Assembly: GCA_027064095.1 (NCBI GenBank)
Contig: JAMOQI010000006.1
Location: 1-64,000 of the forward strand
Direction of reading: 5' to 3'
Origin: Bacteroidales bacterium
GTDB lineage: Bacteria; Bacteroidota; Bacteroidia; Bacteroidales; UBA1556
DNA: 64,000 nt
In this document: positions 48,671 through 58,985 of the stretch, one piece after another
How the letters are laid out: each line of letters opens with the position of its first letter
How positions within the stretch are numbered: the stretch's first letter is position 1
Position numbers and translations under genes: made by a program
The notes under the pieces: model-generated
Databases searched by the model: none
What the model was told of the DNA's origin: nothing
Seen by the model: the letters and a program-made list of their open reading frames with translations, nothing else

Positions 48671-49666
48671 TTAGGGGACTTCTACTGTATTTAATATTTC
48701 ACTTATAATATCAACAGTAGAAATATTTTCAGCTTCAGCTTCATAAGTTAATCCAATTCTATGACGCATTACGTCAGCACAAACAGCACGTACATCTTCA
48801 GGAATCACATAACCTCTTCTTTTAATAAAAGCATACGCCTTTGCAGCTAAGGCCATGCTAATACTTGCCCTTGGTGAACCACCAAAACTGATAAAGTTTT
48901 TAAATTTATCTAAGCCGTATTTCTCAGGATAACGGCTTGCAAAAACAATGTCAGTAATGTAATTCTCTATTTTTTCGTCGACATAAACTTTACGAACAAC
49001 TTCTCTGGCCCGAATTATATCTTCGGCATTTAATATTTTCTGATTTTCAGGTTTTGTGTTTGTTATTTGAGAACGCAAAATAGATTTTTCCTCCTCTTTA
49101 GTAGGATAATCTATAACTACTTTCAACATAAATCTATCTACCTGAGCTTCAGGTAACGGGTATGTACCTTCTTGTTCTATAGGGTTTTGAGTAGCAAGCA
49201 CCAAGAATGGTTTTGGTAAATCATAAGTAACATCACCAAGGGTAACTTGTCTTTCTTGCATTGCTTCTAACAAAGCACTTTGCACTTTCGCCGGAGCTCT
49301 ATTTATCTCATCAGCAAGTATAAAGTTAGCAAATACTGGACCTTTACGAGTTTCAAAAGTTTCTTTCTTCTGACTATAAATCATTGTTCCTAAAAGGTCG
49401 GCAGGAAGTAAATCTGGTGTAAACTGAATACGACTAAAATCAACATTTACAGCCTTGGCAAGTGAATTAATAGCTAATGTCTTTGCCAAACCAGGAACAC
49501 CTTCCAAAAGTATATGTCCGTCTGACAAAAGGCCTATTAATAATCTTTCAACCATGTGCTTTTGACCAACAATAACTTTTCCCATTTCAATGTTAATCAA
49601 ATCTACGAAAGAACTTTCCTTTTGAATAAGGTCGTTTAACTCTTTAATATCCATTTCCATTTCCAT
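48671..49666 (-). CDS. MoxR family AAA+ ATPase
   Basis: LLEGVPGLAKTLAINSLAK, RIQFTPDLLPADLLG, ADEINRAPAKVQSALLEAMQE. Confidence 0.94.
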   Translation of the reverse strand: MEMEMDIKELNDLIQKESSFVDLINIEMGKVIVGQKHMVERLLIGLLSDGHILLEGVPGLAKTLAINSLAKAVNVDFSRIQFTPDLLPADLLGTMIYSQKKETFETRKGPVFANFILADEINRAPAKVQSALLEAMQERQVTLGDVTYDLPKPFLVLATQNPIEQEGTYPLPEAQVDRFMLKVVIDYPTKEEEKSILRSQITNTKPENQKILNAEDIIRAREVVRKVYVDEKIENYITDIVFASRYPEKYGLDKFKNFISFGGSPRASISMALAAKAYAFIKRRGYVIPEDVRAVCADVMRHRIGLTYEAEAENISTVDIISEILNTVEVP

Positions 49667-49911
49667 AATTTATGTATTTGTTTGTTTTGTTTATCAAGTA
49701 AATGCAAAGTTATGATTTTCGCAAAACACATATTAGATACTCTTGTTAAATATCGTTAAGCAAATAAGAAGTATTTATTTAGGCTTAGGCTTTTGAAAAC
49801 TACGAATTAAAATTATTACTACAATTAGCGGTATGCCCTAAATATTTAATTACGAAACAAATAATTTTTTACATAATTTAGCGTTTTTAAATTCATTTGT
49901 AAAATACAATT

Positions 49912-50568
49912 ATGAAAACACGATTTAGTTTACTAATAATTATACTTTTTATATCATCAACAAGCTTATTTTCTCAATTCAGATTTAGCTATGGAGGTAA
50001 ACTTGGCGGTGCTTCAACTAATCTAACCGGAGTTGGATTAAAAGATTTTATTCCTGCACCAAAAGTTAAATTTGTTGGAGGTCTCATTACTAATTTTGCC
50101 TATGGTAGTAGATTTGCACTGCAAATTGAAGCATTATATTCAGGAAAAGGTTCAGCTTTTAAATACTATGCAGATAATAGCATTTATGTAGGAAAAGCAA
50201 GCATAGAAGAGAAATTAGGTTATTTTGCTGTTCCTGTTATATTACAATTTAAAATGGGTGATAAAGATAATTATTTCCACTTCGACGGAGGTATTGTTTA
50301 CAACACTTTAGTTCATGATAAATATAATGGAACAATTATTATTACTGATGATAAAGGTAATGAAATTGAACAAGAAATGACCATTGAAGAAGACCCTGCT
50401 AAAACAGATTTAAGCTGGGCAATTGGCATTGGACTGGTAGCTAATGGATTAAATTTTGATTTCAGATACGAAATAGGAACAGATGCTGTATTTCAACAAA
50501 AAGAAGGTAATCCTCAAATTAACAATCGATCATTTCAGGTTACTGTTGGCTATACTTTAGTTTACTAA
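49912..50568 (+). CDS. Outer membrane beta-barrel porin-like protein
   Basis: Signal peptide, small barrel pattern ending QVTVGYTLVY. Confidence 0.75.
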   Translation: MKTRFSLLIIILFISSTSLFSQFRFSYGGKLGGASTNLTGVGLKDFIPAPKVKFVGGLITNFAYGSRFALQIEALYSGKGSAFKYYADNSIYVGKASIEEKLGYFAVPVILQFKMGDKDNYFHFDGGIVYNTLVHDKYNGTIIITDDKGNEIEQEMTIEEDPAKTDLSWAIGIGLVANGLNFDFRYEIGTDAVFQQKEGNPQINNRSFQVTVGYTLVY

Positions 50569-51585
50569 TTCTAAAGATGCGATTTTTATAACTAGTGAAG
50601 CATTAGCTTTAGCATCAAATTCTTCAGTTGGAATTATGATTTTTTTCACTCCTTCTCTTTTATCTATTCCATATTGGTATGCCTTATCGTAATAAGATAA
50701 ACTAATATCCACAACTTTTCTAAAATCATTATTTTCTAATGCTTCCAAGGCCTCTTTAAGATTATTACCACCTATTCTCTTCTTTATTCTAACAAGTGCT
50801 TTCTCCAATTCACTTTTGTCTAAACCTGCATAATCATGTAACAAATGCCTAATTCTTAGCTCCTTAGATTTATTAATTATAAAAAGATCTGATTCTCTAA
50901 TTCTATTAAAAAGCTCATCAACTATTCTAACTTTACCCATACCTTTACTTTCATCTTCAAACCAAACTACCCTATTTGGGTCTATATCAAGCCATTCTTC
51001 AGCAAGGTTATTTTCAAATTGTTCGTTTGTTGGTTGAGGTTCTAAACCAATTTGACCATATGAACTACCTCGGTGACGTGCAAGTCCTTCCAGGTCGATA
51101 AACTGCTGTCCTAATTTCTTCATTTCAATAAGAATATCAGTTTTGTTGCTACCAGTCATACCTCCAAGTATATTTATTTTTTGTGACCTTAGGAAAGACT
51201 GTCGAATATAGTGACGATATGCTTTATATCCTCCTTCTAAAGTATGAGCTTCGAGTCCGGCGGTATTAAATAACCAAGCCATACTTCCCGATCGCATACC
51301 TCCACGCCAACAGTGCACTAAAATTTTCATATCAATGGCAATTTCTTTTGCCTGTTCCACATATTTATACATTTTAGGTCCAACTATTCTTAATCCCTCC
51401 ATTACAGCAATATCCTTACCTTGTCGCTTATAAATAGTGCCTATTATTGCCCTCTCTTCATTTGTGAAAAGTGGAATATTATATGCTCCAGGGATATGTC
51501 CTTGTGCAAATTCTGCCGGAGTTCTAACATCAATAATTGGATATTTTTTCGCCTCTGACAAAAACTCTTTCGCTTCGTATTTCAT
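50557..51585 (-). CDS. mnmH: tRNA 2-selenouridine synthase
   Basis: Rhodanese IDVRTPAEFAQGHIPGAYNIPL; VHCWRGGMRSGSMAWLF; GLARHRGSSYG; start moved to MKYEAKEF. Confidence 0.92.
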   Translation of the reverse strand: MKYEAKEFLSEAKKYPIIDVRTPAEFAQGHIPGAYNIPLFTNEERAIIGTIYKRQGKDIAVMEGLRIVGPKMYKYVEQAKEIAIDMKILVHCWRGGMRSGSMAWLFNTAGLEAHTLEGGYKAYRHYIRQSFLRSQKINILGGMTGSNKTDILIEMKKLGQQFIDLEGLARHRGSSYGQIGLEPQPTNEQFENNLAEEWLDIDPNRVVWFEDESKGMGKVRIVDELFNRIRESDLFIINKSKELRIRHLLHDYAGLDKSELEKALVRIKKRIGGNNLKEALEALENNDFRKVVDISLSYYDKAYQYGIDKREGVKKIIIPTEEFDAKANASLVIKIASLELVN

Positions 51586-51603
51586 ATATTTAATTTTCTT
51601 AAT

Positions 51604-51689
51604 TTGGTGATATGGAGTCACATAACAATACTTTAATCATAACCTTGTGAGTCTATTTATGATTAAAAAATTGTCATGTTCGTCTCATA
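51604..51689 (+). repeat. Palindromic interspersed repeat P, copy 2
   Basis: TTGGTGATATGGAGTCACATAACAATACTTTAATCATAACCTTGTGAGTC...ATTGTCATGTTCGTCTCATA; about 90% identical to reverse complement of 27759-27843. Confidence 0.75.
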
Positions 51690-51706
51690 TATAAATATTT
51701 ATTCTG

Positions 51707-51714
51707 CAAAGGTA
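51707..51714 (-). promoter_or_regulatory. Candidate -7 element TACCTTTG for mnmH
   Basis: CAAAGGTA on + strand = TACCTTTG on - strand; places repeat P copy 2 within the transcribed leader. Confidence 0.4.
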
Positions 51715-51907
51715 TTAATAATGATATTAGCAGCAAATACAATTATATAATCTTACAAAACAGCTTACATATGACAATAAAATTAATTCTTTCAAAGTGA
51801 AATTTCAAACAAATAAATGTTAGTAAATACAAAGTATTGCTTATTTATTACAACTTATTTTAAATATTTTTGGATTAATTATAAACGAAAAAAGTATTTT
51901 TACTTAA

Positions 51908-53029
51908 ATGCAAGAACAACTTTATCAAATCTTACTATATTTCTTTTATTTTATTGTAGCTATACAAGGAGTTTTCATTATTATTATATTTCCCCGAGTA
52001 TTATTTTTTAATAAGAAGAAAAATGAAGAAAATACGGTCAAAGAAGCTGTGAGTGTTGTCATTGCTGCTAAAGATGAATACTATAATTTGAGAAACTTTC
52101 TTCCTAAAGTTCTAAATCAAGACTATCCTGACTTTGAAGTAATTGTTGTAAATAACGGAAGTGAAGATGATAGTGAATTCATATTAAGAGAAATGCAAAC
52201 AAAATACTCTAACTTTAAATATATAAATGTACAGAGTAACGCAAATTTCTTTGATGGAAAGAAATTTCCTCTTTCAATAGGAATAAAATCATCAAAAAAC
52301 GACTTACTACTTCTTACCGATGCCGATTGCTATCCCGCATCACCAAACTGGATTAGTAATATTGTAAAATCTTATAATGAAAACACTGAGATTGTATTGG
52401 CTTATGGAGGATATGAAGAAAGGAAAGGACTTTTTAATAAGATATTGCGATATGACACTTTAAGAGTAGCCTTATTGTACTTTTCATTTGCAGCATGGAA
52501 AATGCCTTATATGGGAGTAGGAAGAAATTTATCTTATCGTAAATCATTATTTTACAAGCAAAAAGGCTTTACGAAGCATTACACAACAGCTTCAGGTGAT
52601 GACGATTTATTTGTAAACAAAGCTGCTAATAAAAAAAATACTTCAATAAATATTGATGCTGATACTAAAACTATTAGTCTTCCTAAAGAGACTTTTAAGG
52701 AGTGGATAAAACAAAAAAGAAGACATTACACCTCAGGAAAACATTATAAAAAGTGGCATTTACTTTTCTTAGGCTTGTGGGAATCAAGTTCGGTATTTTA
52801 CTTTATACTAACAATAGTGTTTATTTCCCTTAATTTTCATACCTATTTAGTTCTTTATATTTTATTAACAAGAACACTCATTAATTATTTTTTAATAAAA
52901 AAATTAACAAAAATTTTGAAAGAAAGAAAATTGTTATTACTTTCGCCATTGTTAGAATTTATAATGGTGTTATTGGGGACACTGTTAAGTATGTCGAACT
53001 TGCTATATAAACAACGTAAATGGAAATAA
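51908..53029 (+). CDS. Family 2 glycosyltransferase
   Basis: VSVVIAAKDEYYNLRNFLPKVLNQDYPDFEVIVVNNGSEDDS, LTDADCYP, KQKRRHYTSGKHY. Confidence 0.92.
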   Translation: MQEQLYQILLYFFYFIVAIQGVFIIIIFPRVLFFNKKKNEENTVKEAVSVVIAAKDEYYNLRNFLPKVLNQDYPDFEVIVVNNGSEDDSEFILREMQTKYSNFKYINVQSNANFFDGKKFPLSIGIKSSKNDLLLLTDADCYPASPNWISNIVKSYNENTEIVLAYGGYEERKGLFNKILRYDTLRVALLYFSFAAWKMPYMGVGRNLSYRKSLFYKQKGFTKHYTTASGDDDLFVNKAANKKNTSINIDADTKTISLPKETFKEWIKQKRRHYTSGKHYKKWHLLFLGLWESSSVFYFILTIVFISLNFHTYLVLYILLTRTLINYFLIKKLTKILKERKLLLLSPLLEFIMVLLGTLLSMSNLLYKQRKWK

Positions 53030-53628
53030 ATCCAAACTTTACGGAAAAGGCTATTCGTGACTATCATTTAATACGCTCAGCATTGGATAATAAAGATAGG
53101 AACGCATATGCACAGCTTCTGAGTAATTATCGTGATTCAATATATTTTATGTTATTGAAGATGACGAATAATAAAGATGATGCTGAAGATTTAACTATTG
53201 AAGCTTTTGGGAAGGCTTTCAAGAAGTTAGAACAATATACTCCTGATTATGCATTTAGCACATGGCTTTTTAAAATTGCATCAAACAACTGTATCGATTT
53301 TATTAGGAAGAAAAAACAAAGAGTATATTCTTTAGATAAAGAATATAATGATGAAGCTGGTACCGAAATGGCAGCTAGAATTCCTTCTGACGCTCTCGAC
53401 CCAGAAGAGTCTATGATTAAAATGCAAAAAATTAATATTTTAAGAGAAGTGGTTGAAAAATTAAAACCACACTACAGAATATTAATAGAACTTAGATATT
53501 TTAAAGAATATTCATACGATGAGATTGCTTCAGAATTAAATTTACCTCTGGGAACTGTTAAGGCTAAACTTTTTAGAGCCCGAGACTTACTTTACAATAT
53601 CATACAAACTGATGAAAGTATTATTTAA
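53020..53628 (+). CDS. RNA polymerase sigma-70 (ECF-type) factor
   Basis: Region 2 DDAEDLTIEAFGKAFKKLEQY...STWLFKIASNNCIDFIRKKK; region 4 LIELRYFKEYSYDEIASELNLPLGTVKAKLFRARDLL. Confidence 0.92.
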   Translation: MEINPNFTEKAIRDYHLIRSALDNKDRNAYAQLLSNYRDSIYFMLLKMTNNKDDAEDLTIEAFGKAFKKLEQYTPDYAFSTWLFKIASNNCIDFIRKKKQRVYSLDKEYNDEAGTEMAARIPSDALDPEESMIKMQKINILREVVEKLKPHYRILIELRYFKEYSYDEIASELNLPLGTVKAKLFRARDLLYNIIQTDESII

Positions 53629-53693
53629 TTTTGAGCTAGTACAACTCAACGAACAACAATAGCCAGTCGAAATAAGAAAAATATCATTTTAAA

Positions 53694-54635
53694 TTAAGGA
53701 TTAATAGTATAAATATATGCTATTGAGAATGTATGATATTTATAATCATAAATTCCTTTCTGATATCTAAAAACCCACTCATGCTTTGTTCTAATAAGTC
53801 CATATTGAAACCTGACTACAGCAGGCCTGTCCCCAATATTCAAATAACCATGATATGCTGACAATTCTGCAGTTGCATAAAACTTAGGACTATATAATTT
53901 TGCACCAAAACCATATACAAAAGCATCATCTTGACTATTTTTTTCAGACCAAGTTTGCCAAATATAAACACCTAAATGCCCATATAAACGCAATTTAGTT
54001 TCTCCATACTGCTTCACATCTTTTCCTCCATTCAACAACAAATAATAAGCTGGTGTATCAGTATATCTTGCATCCGATAATGTTGTTCCCGATGCGGTTT
54101 TGAAATAAGCCGAAAAAACTAAATCAGGGAATCTTCTATCTTTAATTACCTGAACATTAGTTCCAAACCAAAAATCTCCACCAGCGTAACCCTCAGCATT
54201 AACATGCCTTGCAAATCTTTCATCACGAGTAATAGTATCCATTTTATAGTATTCAGAAGGGACCAAAAAAACTTGAAAACTGGCTACTTTAGCAAGTGGA
54301 ATAATAATTGAAGTATATAAATCATAAGTTTTATCACCTTTTGAAATATGAGCTTCAGGTCTTAATTCAAAACGATAATCACTTTCTACCCTACCATCTC
54401 TTAAATCAGGAACTGGTAATGCATTTGGTCCAAAATACGCCGCTGATGTATTCATATAATGATTCCACTGAGTATGATAATCCCAATTGTGTTTAACAAC
54501 CCACCATTCATAATCATCTTCTTGAGAATATACATTCACCACAAATAATATTCCCAGCAATAAAAAAGAAACCCTTTTCAATACAATATCCAAAAAAATA
54601 TTCACCATAACATTTATAAAAAAAAACAAACTCAT
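53694..54635 (-). CDS. Conserved outer-membrane-like protein
   Basis: Signal peptide followed by barrel-like alternating strands; start uncertain (54608 also possible). Confidence 0.6.
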   Translation of the reverse strand: MSLFFFINVMVNIFLDIVLKRVSFLLLGILFVVNVYSQEDDYEWWVVKHNWDYHTQWNHYMNTSAAYFGPNALPVPDLRDGRVESDYRFELRPEAHISKGDKTYDLYTSIIIPLAKVASFQVFLVPSEYYKMDTITRDERFARHVNAEGYAGGDFWFGTNVQVIKDRRFPDLVFSAYFKTASGTTLSDARYTDTPAYYLLLNGGKDVKQYGETKLRLYGHLGVYIWQTWSEKNSQDDAFVYGFGAKLYSPKFYATAELSAYHGYLNIGDRPAVVRFQYGLIRTKHEWVFRYQKGIYDYKYHTFSIAYIYTINP

Positions 54636-54665
54636 AATATCATTATAAAATTCTGCAAACTATTC

Positions 54666-57017
54666 CTACTGCTTCTTTCTCTTTAAAGCATTTTCAGCAA
54701 GCTTTAAATTGTTTTGTGCTAACTCACTTTCCGGCGATAATTTAACCGCCATTTTACCAGCTTTGATAGCATGATCCCAATCTTTCAAGGAATTATATGC
54801 AGAACACATATTATTATAGGCTACAAAGTTAGTAGAGTCTATATCAATAATTTTTTCACATGTTTTAATACACCATTCAAAGAGACCTTCTTTATAAAAA
54901 CTTAAACTTAAATCTATTAATTTATTAACATCTTCCTCAGTTTCAAGCTTTTGTTGCAGCTTCTTTCTTCTATACGACACTGCTAAATTATTCTTTGCTA
55001 ATTGATTATCAGGATCCAATTTAAGAGCTTTTTCTCCAGCAGTAATAGCTTCATCCCAATTTCCCAAAACATTATTCGCAGCACAAATATTTATATAAGC
55101 TGCTGTATTATTCTTATCATATTTTAAAATATTTTTAGCTGCATACAAACTTGAATCAAACTTATTAGCTTTATAATAATATAGGCTAAGTTCTGTAAAA
55201 GCATCTGCAGATGGATAATCTTTTACTTTTAAACGCGCCCGTTCCAAATTAGTCATCTTTCCTTTCACAAAATCTGCATAATAAATTGCCGTTGGGTCAT
55301 TAGGAAAATCCGAAATAACATCTTTAACAATTTCTCTTAAATTAACCCAATCCTGTAGCACTGAATATATCTCCATTAACTTATATTTACTATAAATATA
55401 CTTAGGTGCCATTTCTAAAGAAATCTTATATTCTTTTATTGCTTCTTTATAACGTTTTTGAGAAAGCAGAAAACTACCATAATAATAATGTGTTTTGTGG
55501 TTATAATATCCATACTTCAATGAGTTTTTATAGTTCACCTCTGCATTTTCAACATCTCCCATTGCCTCATAACAAATAGCCATATTGGTATATAAGTAAG
55601 AATAATATGGACTGTAAACCAATGCTTTTTGGTAATATTCCATTGCTTCATCATACTGTTTATTACCCATCAAATGCAAACCATAATTCATTAATCCTCT
55701 CCCATTATGTGGACTTTTAATTGTAACATCGTGCCAAAGGGATTTACCATTTTGCCATACTTCAGTACGAACTCTAACTCCATAAAAATGGCCTCCTAAA
55801 ACGCCAATTACAAATAGCATTAGTATAATTTTAAACAGCTTGGATTCTTTAATATGATATTCATATTTAATAATAAAAATTGATAAAACATTTACAATAG
55901 CAAAACTAAAACCTATAAGTGGATAAAACATTCTGTGGTCGTTCATAACTTCTGCAAGTGGAATAAAACTTGAAGTAGGAGCCAGAGTAAAGAAAAACCA
56001 TAAAATACCAAAGCTAACTGGTTTTAATTTCTTATTTTTCATGCTAATAAAAAAAGCGGCAACCATAAAAGCAATAAAAAGCATCCCTATAATAAACTTT
56101 GCATCCAGAACGGAAGTAATTACTGTCCAGTCAGTGTCGGCACTGAGGAGGTATGGATAAAAAAATGAAATGAAATAATGTAATAACACATAAGGCATTG
56201 TAATAAGGTAATGCCAACGACTATGAGTACCGGGAACAAATGTATCTGATTGCATATTCATTACAAATATTACCAGCAGTATCATAATAGCAACTAATGC
56301 TAATACCTGTAAAAGAAGTTCTTTTCTCTTAATTTTTCTAGATACAATATCTAGCTTAAGGTATTCAAAAATATAATAATAGCTTATTAAAAGTGGGATA
56401 AACATTGCTGTTGTGAGCTTGGTAAGCATGCCTAATAGAAATGGAATTAAAAATATACCCCATTTACGCAGTTTTGGGAAATAAATAAATATATCAAAAG
56501 CTGCTATTACAAAAAATGTAGAAAGTAAATCAGAACGTGAGATAATATAATTAATAGTTTCTGCATTTATTGTATGTAGCCCAAAGAATGCGGTGGCAAA
56601 GAATGCAAAATAAATATTCCAATGATGTTTATATGTTTTATTAAAAATCTTTAAAATAAATGCAAACACTAACACCAACAATAGTATATATGTTATCATC
56701 ATGGAATAATGATAATAATGTACATCATATCCGCTATGAGAATCAGAAAAATGCTTACTCAACCAATAATCTATTGCTAAAGTGCTCGTTACAATGGGTC
56801 TATAGACTTGATTTGCAGGCAAACTACTAAAAGTTTGAGAACCCAAAGTAAAGAATTTAGGCAAATTAGAAATATCTCTAATGTATGGGTTATCCTGGAT
56901 AGTATGCGAATCGTCAAAATGAAAATTGTTATCATATAAATTCTGATAAGCTAACAAAACGCTGATAACTATCGATAAAGCAATTGCGATACTAATAATT
57001 CTTTTATTCATATTCAC
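54666..57017 (-). CDS. TMTC-like polytopic membrane protein (GT-C-like) with C-terminal TPRs
   Basis: N-terminal NNFHFDDSHTIQDNPYIRDI loop and ~10 TMs, then long TPR array. Confidence 0.8.
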   Translation of the reverse strand: MNMNKRIISIAIALSIVISVLLAYQNLYDNNFHFDDSHTIQDNPYIRDISNLPKFFTLGSQTFSSLPANQVYRPIVTSTLAIDYWLSKHFSDSHSGYDVHYYHYSMMITYILLLVLVFAFILKIFNKTYKHHWNIYFAFFATAFFGLHTINAETINYIISRSDLLSTFFVIAAFDIFIYFPKLRKWGIFLIPFLLGMLTKLTTAMFIPLLISYYYIFEYLKLDIVSRKIKRKELLLQVLALVAIMILLVIFVMNMQSDTFVPGTHSRWHYLITMPYVLLHYFISFFYPYLLSADTDWTVITSVLDAKFIIGMLFIAFMVAAFFISMKNKKLKPVSFGILWFFFTLAPTSSFIPLAEVMNDHRMFYPLIGFSFAIVNVLSIFIIKYEYHIKESKLFKIILMLFVIGVLGGHFYGVRVRTEVWQNGKSLWHDVTIKSPHNGRGLMNYGLHLMGNKQYDEAMEYYQKALVYSPYYSYLYTNMAICYEAMGDVENAEVNYKNSLKYGYYNHKTHYYYGSFLLSQKRYKEAIKEYKISLEMAPKYIYSKYKLMEIYSVLQDWVNLREIVKDVISDFPNDPTAIYYADFVKGKMTNLERARLKVKDYPSADAFTELSLYYYKANKFDSSLYAAKNILKYDKNNTAAYINICAANNVLGNWDEAITAGEKALKLDPDNQLAKNNLAVSYRRKKLQQKLETEEDVNKLIDLSLSFYKEGLFEWCIKTCEKIIDIDSTNFVAYNNMCSAYNSLKDWDHAIKAGKMAVKLSPESELAQNNLKLAENALKRKKQ

Positions 57018-57040
57018 AAAAAATATTTTCTATAAACCAA

Positions 57041-57715
57041 CTAATCACCTAGTTTAATTGCATCATTTAGATAATCATTCATATTTTTAAGTACCGAAAA
57101 TCCACGAAGTATATTATTAATAGCACCTGAACTCATTACTTCTTCATCAGTTAATTTATGAGCTACAGCAAAGCTTTTATATTTCAATAACTCAATTGCA
57201 GGCGAATCCTTTGGAAAATCTTTTGGCCCATTTTTTAATTTATCATCTATCAAACTTGGATATATATTTTTGAATTCTTTATCATTAAGTATTTCTTCAA
57301 ATTTTTTATATGAATAATAAATCTCTTGCCTTATAGCCTTAAGACTATCTTTATCAGGACGATACACTCCCCCTCCAAAAAAAGACTCTCCTCTTTGTAA
57401 ATGAAAATAATAACCCGCTAATGGTGATTTGCGCCCTCCTACTGAAAAAAATGCACCAAAATGATTCTTATAAGGAAGTTTATTTTTAGAGAAACGTACA
57501 TCTCGATATATCCTAAAAGTATAATTCTTTGCTGTACTATATTTAAATTCCGGATCGAACTTTTCAATCTCTTTACCAATAAAACAAACTATTTCGTCAA
57601 ATCTTTCTTTAGCTTCAATATAAATATTTTTATTTTCATTAAACCATTCCCTATTATTATTAGATTCAATAAGTTTTATAAAATCAAATATTTTCCTAAC
57701 AGCAAATTCTTTCAT
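57041..57715 (-). CDS. DUF2461 (TIGR02453-like) protein
   Basis: NNREWFNENKNIYIEAKERF, RIYRDVRFSKNKLPYKNHFGAFF. Confidence 0.88.
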   Translation of the reverse strand: MKEFAVRKIFDFIKLIESNNNREWFNENKNIYIEAKERFDEIVCFIGKEIEKFDPEFKYSTAKNYTFRIYRDVRFSKNKLPYKNHFGAFFSVGGRKSPLAGYYFHLQRGESFFGGGVYRPDKDSLKAIRQEIYYSYKKFEEILNDKEFKNIYPSLIDDKLKNGPKDFPKDSPAIELLKYKSFAVAHKLTDEEVMSSGAINNILRGFSVLKNMNDYLNDAIKLGD

Positions 57716-57740
57716 TAGATAATTATTTATAATATAAAAA

Positions 57741-58274
57741 CTAAAATCCTGATGAAAAGCCAATTTGAATTATTGGATTGTCACCAAAGTAAAAATCGGA
57801 TCTTTCAAGGTCGAAAAGAACCATTACAAATATAAAAGAGTTGACACCCACCCACGATCTATACCCACCTCCTGCATAATAATGCGATTCAGAAATCATT
57901 TCAGTAGGGTTAAGAGAATTATAGACATTTTTATAATATATCTGCTGAAATTCAACATGCGCAAAAAAATCTTTATAATAATATCTGGCAAAAACCTTAG
58001 GCGCCCATATAGAGCCTTCATAAATATAAGAAAATGAATTTCTAGAATCCCTGAAATAAGTATAATCCAATCCGGTACCTACATAAAAATTATCATTTAC
58101 TGCATATGAAACTACTGGAGATACTTGTATATATGTATATGTTCCAAATGATAAACCAAAATTACCTCCCCAGTAGAGTTTATCAGTAAACTTATTAAAA
58201 TCTTGAGCCTTAATACTTAATGACGTCATTATCACTAAAAATAAAACAGAAATTTTACTAATTCTTGAAATCAT
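57741..58274 (-). CDS. Outer membrane beta-barrel-like protein
   Basis: Signal peptide; YWGGNFGLSFGTYTYIQVSPVVSYAVNDNFYVGTGLDYTYF. Confidence 0.75.
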   Translation of the reverse strand: MISRISKISVLFLVIMTSLSIKAQDFNKFTDKLYWGGNFGLSFGTYTYIQVSPVVSYAVNDNFYVGTGLDYTYFRDSRNSFSYIYEGSIWAPKVFARYYYKDFFAHVEFQQIYYKNVYNSLNPTEMISESHYYAGGGYRSWVGVNSFIFVMVLFDLERSDFYFGDNPIIQIGFSSGF

Positions 58275-58352
58275 AACATATTTTTATATTTATAAATGAC
58301 AAAACTAAGGATTATTTTAATACCCTAATTTTGTTTTTCTTACTTTTGCACT

Positions 58353-58985
58353 ATGATTAGTTTTATGAAAAGCGTACCAAAACCTACATATTTACTCATA
58401 AGTATTCTAATTTTTATATTTGGAAGTTTTATATTTGAGTATTATCAAGTTACAAATTACTCAACTATCATATTATATTCTTTAATATTTATAAGTACTT
58501 ATTTTTCAATGGAAAAGAAAAGTAATGTAATGAAAGCACTCCTATTTATCGGGCTATTTTTAAATCTATTTATATTTGTAAGTTCGAATAAATATTTACA
58601 ATTATCAGTATTATTAATTTCTGCATTAATATTTACTTTTATCGCTTTTGTACTTATAGGCCAAATAGCAAAATCTAAGAAGGTAAACTCTTACATTCTT
58701 ATTGAAGCCATTAATGGATATTTACTTATTGGCATAATAATCACATTACTTAATTCATTATTATTATTGACTGATAATAATGCTATTAATTTCACAACTA
58801 AACCCAATCTTTCTGATATTATATATTATAGCTACATAAATTTGACAAGTATCGGCTTTGGTGATATAGTTCCAAAAGCTCAATTTGCAAAAAAAATCAG
58901 CATCTTTACCGGAATATCAGGGCAACTTTATTTGGCAATTATTATTGCCTTAATAGTTGGTAAACTAAATACTTCAAAACAATGA
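58353..58985 (+). CDS. Potassium-channel-family (Ion_trans_2-like) membrane protein
   Basis: Multiple TMs and pore loop YYSYINLTSIGFGDIVPKAQFAK; TACTTTTG at 58341-58348 upstream. Confidence 0.85.
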   Translation: MISFMKSVPKPTYLLISILIFIFGSFIFEYYQVTNYSTIILYSLIFISTYFSMEKKSNVMKALLFIGLFLNLFIFVSSNKYLQLSVLLISALIFTFIAFVLIGQIAKSKKVNSYILIEAINGYLLIGIIITLLNSLLLLTDNNAINFTTKPNLSDIIYYSYINLTSIGFGDIVPKAQFAKKISIFTGISGQLYLAIIIALIVGKLNTSKQ

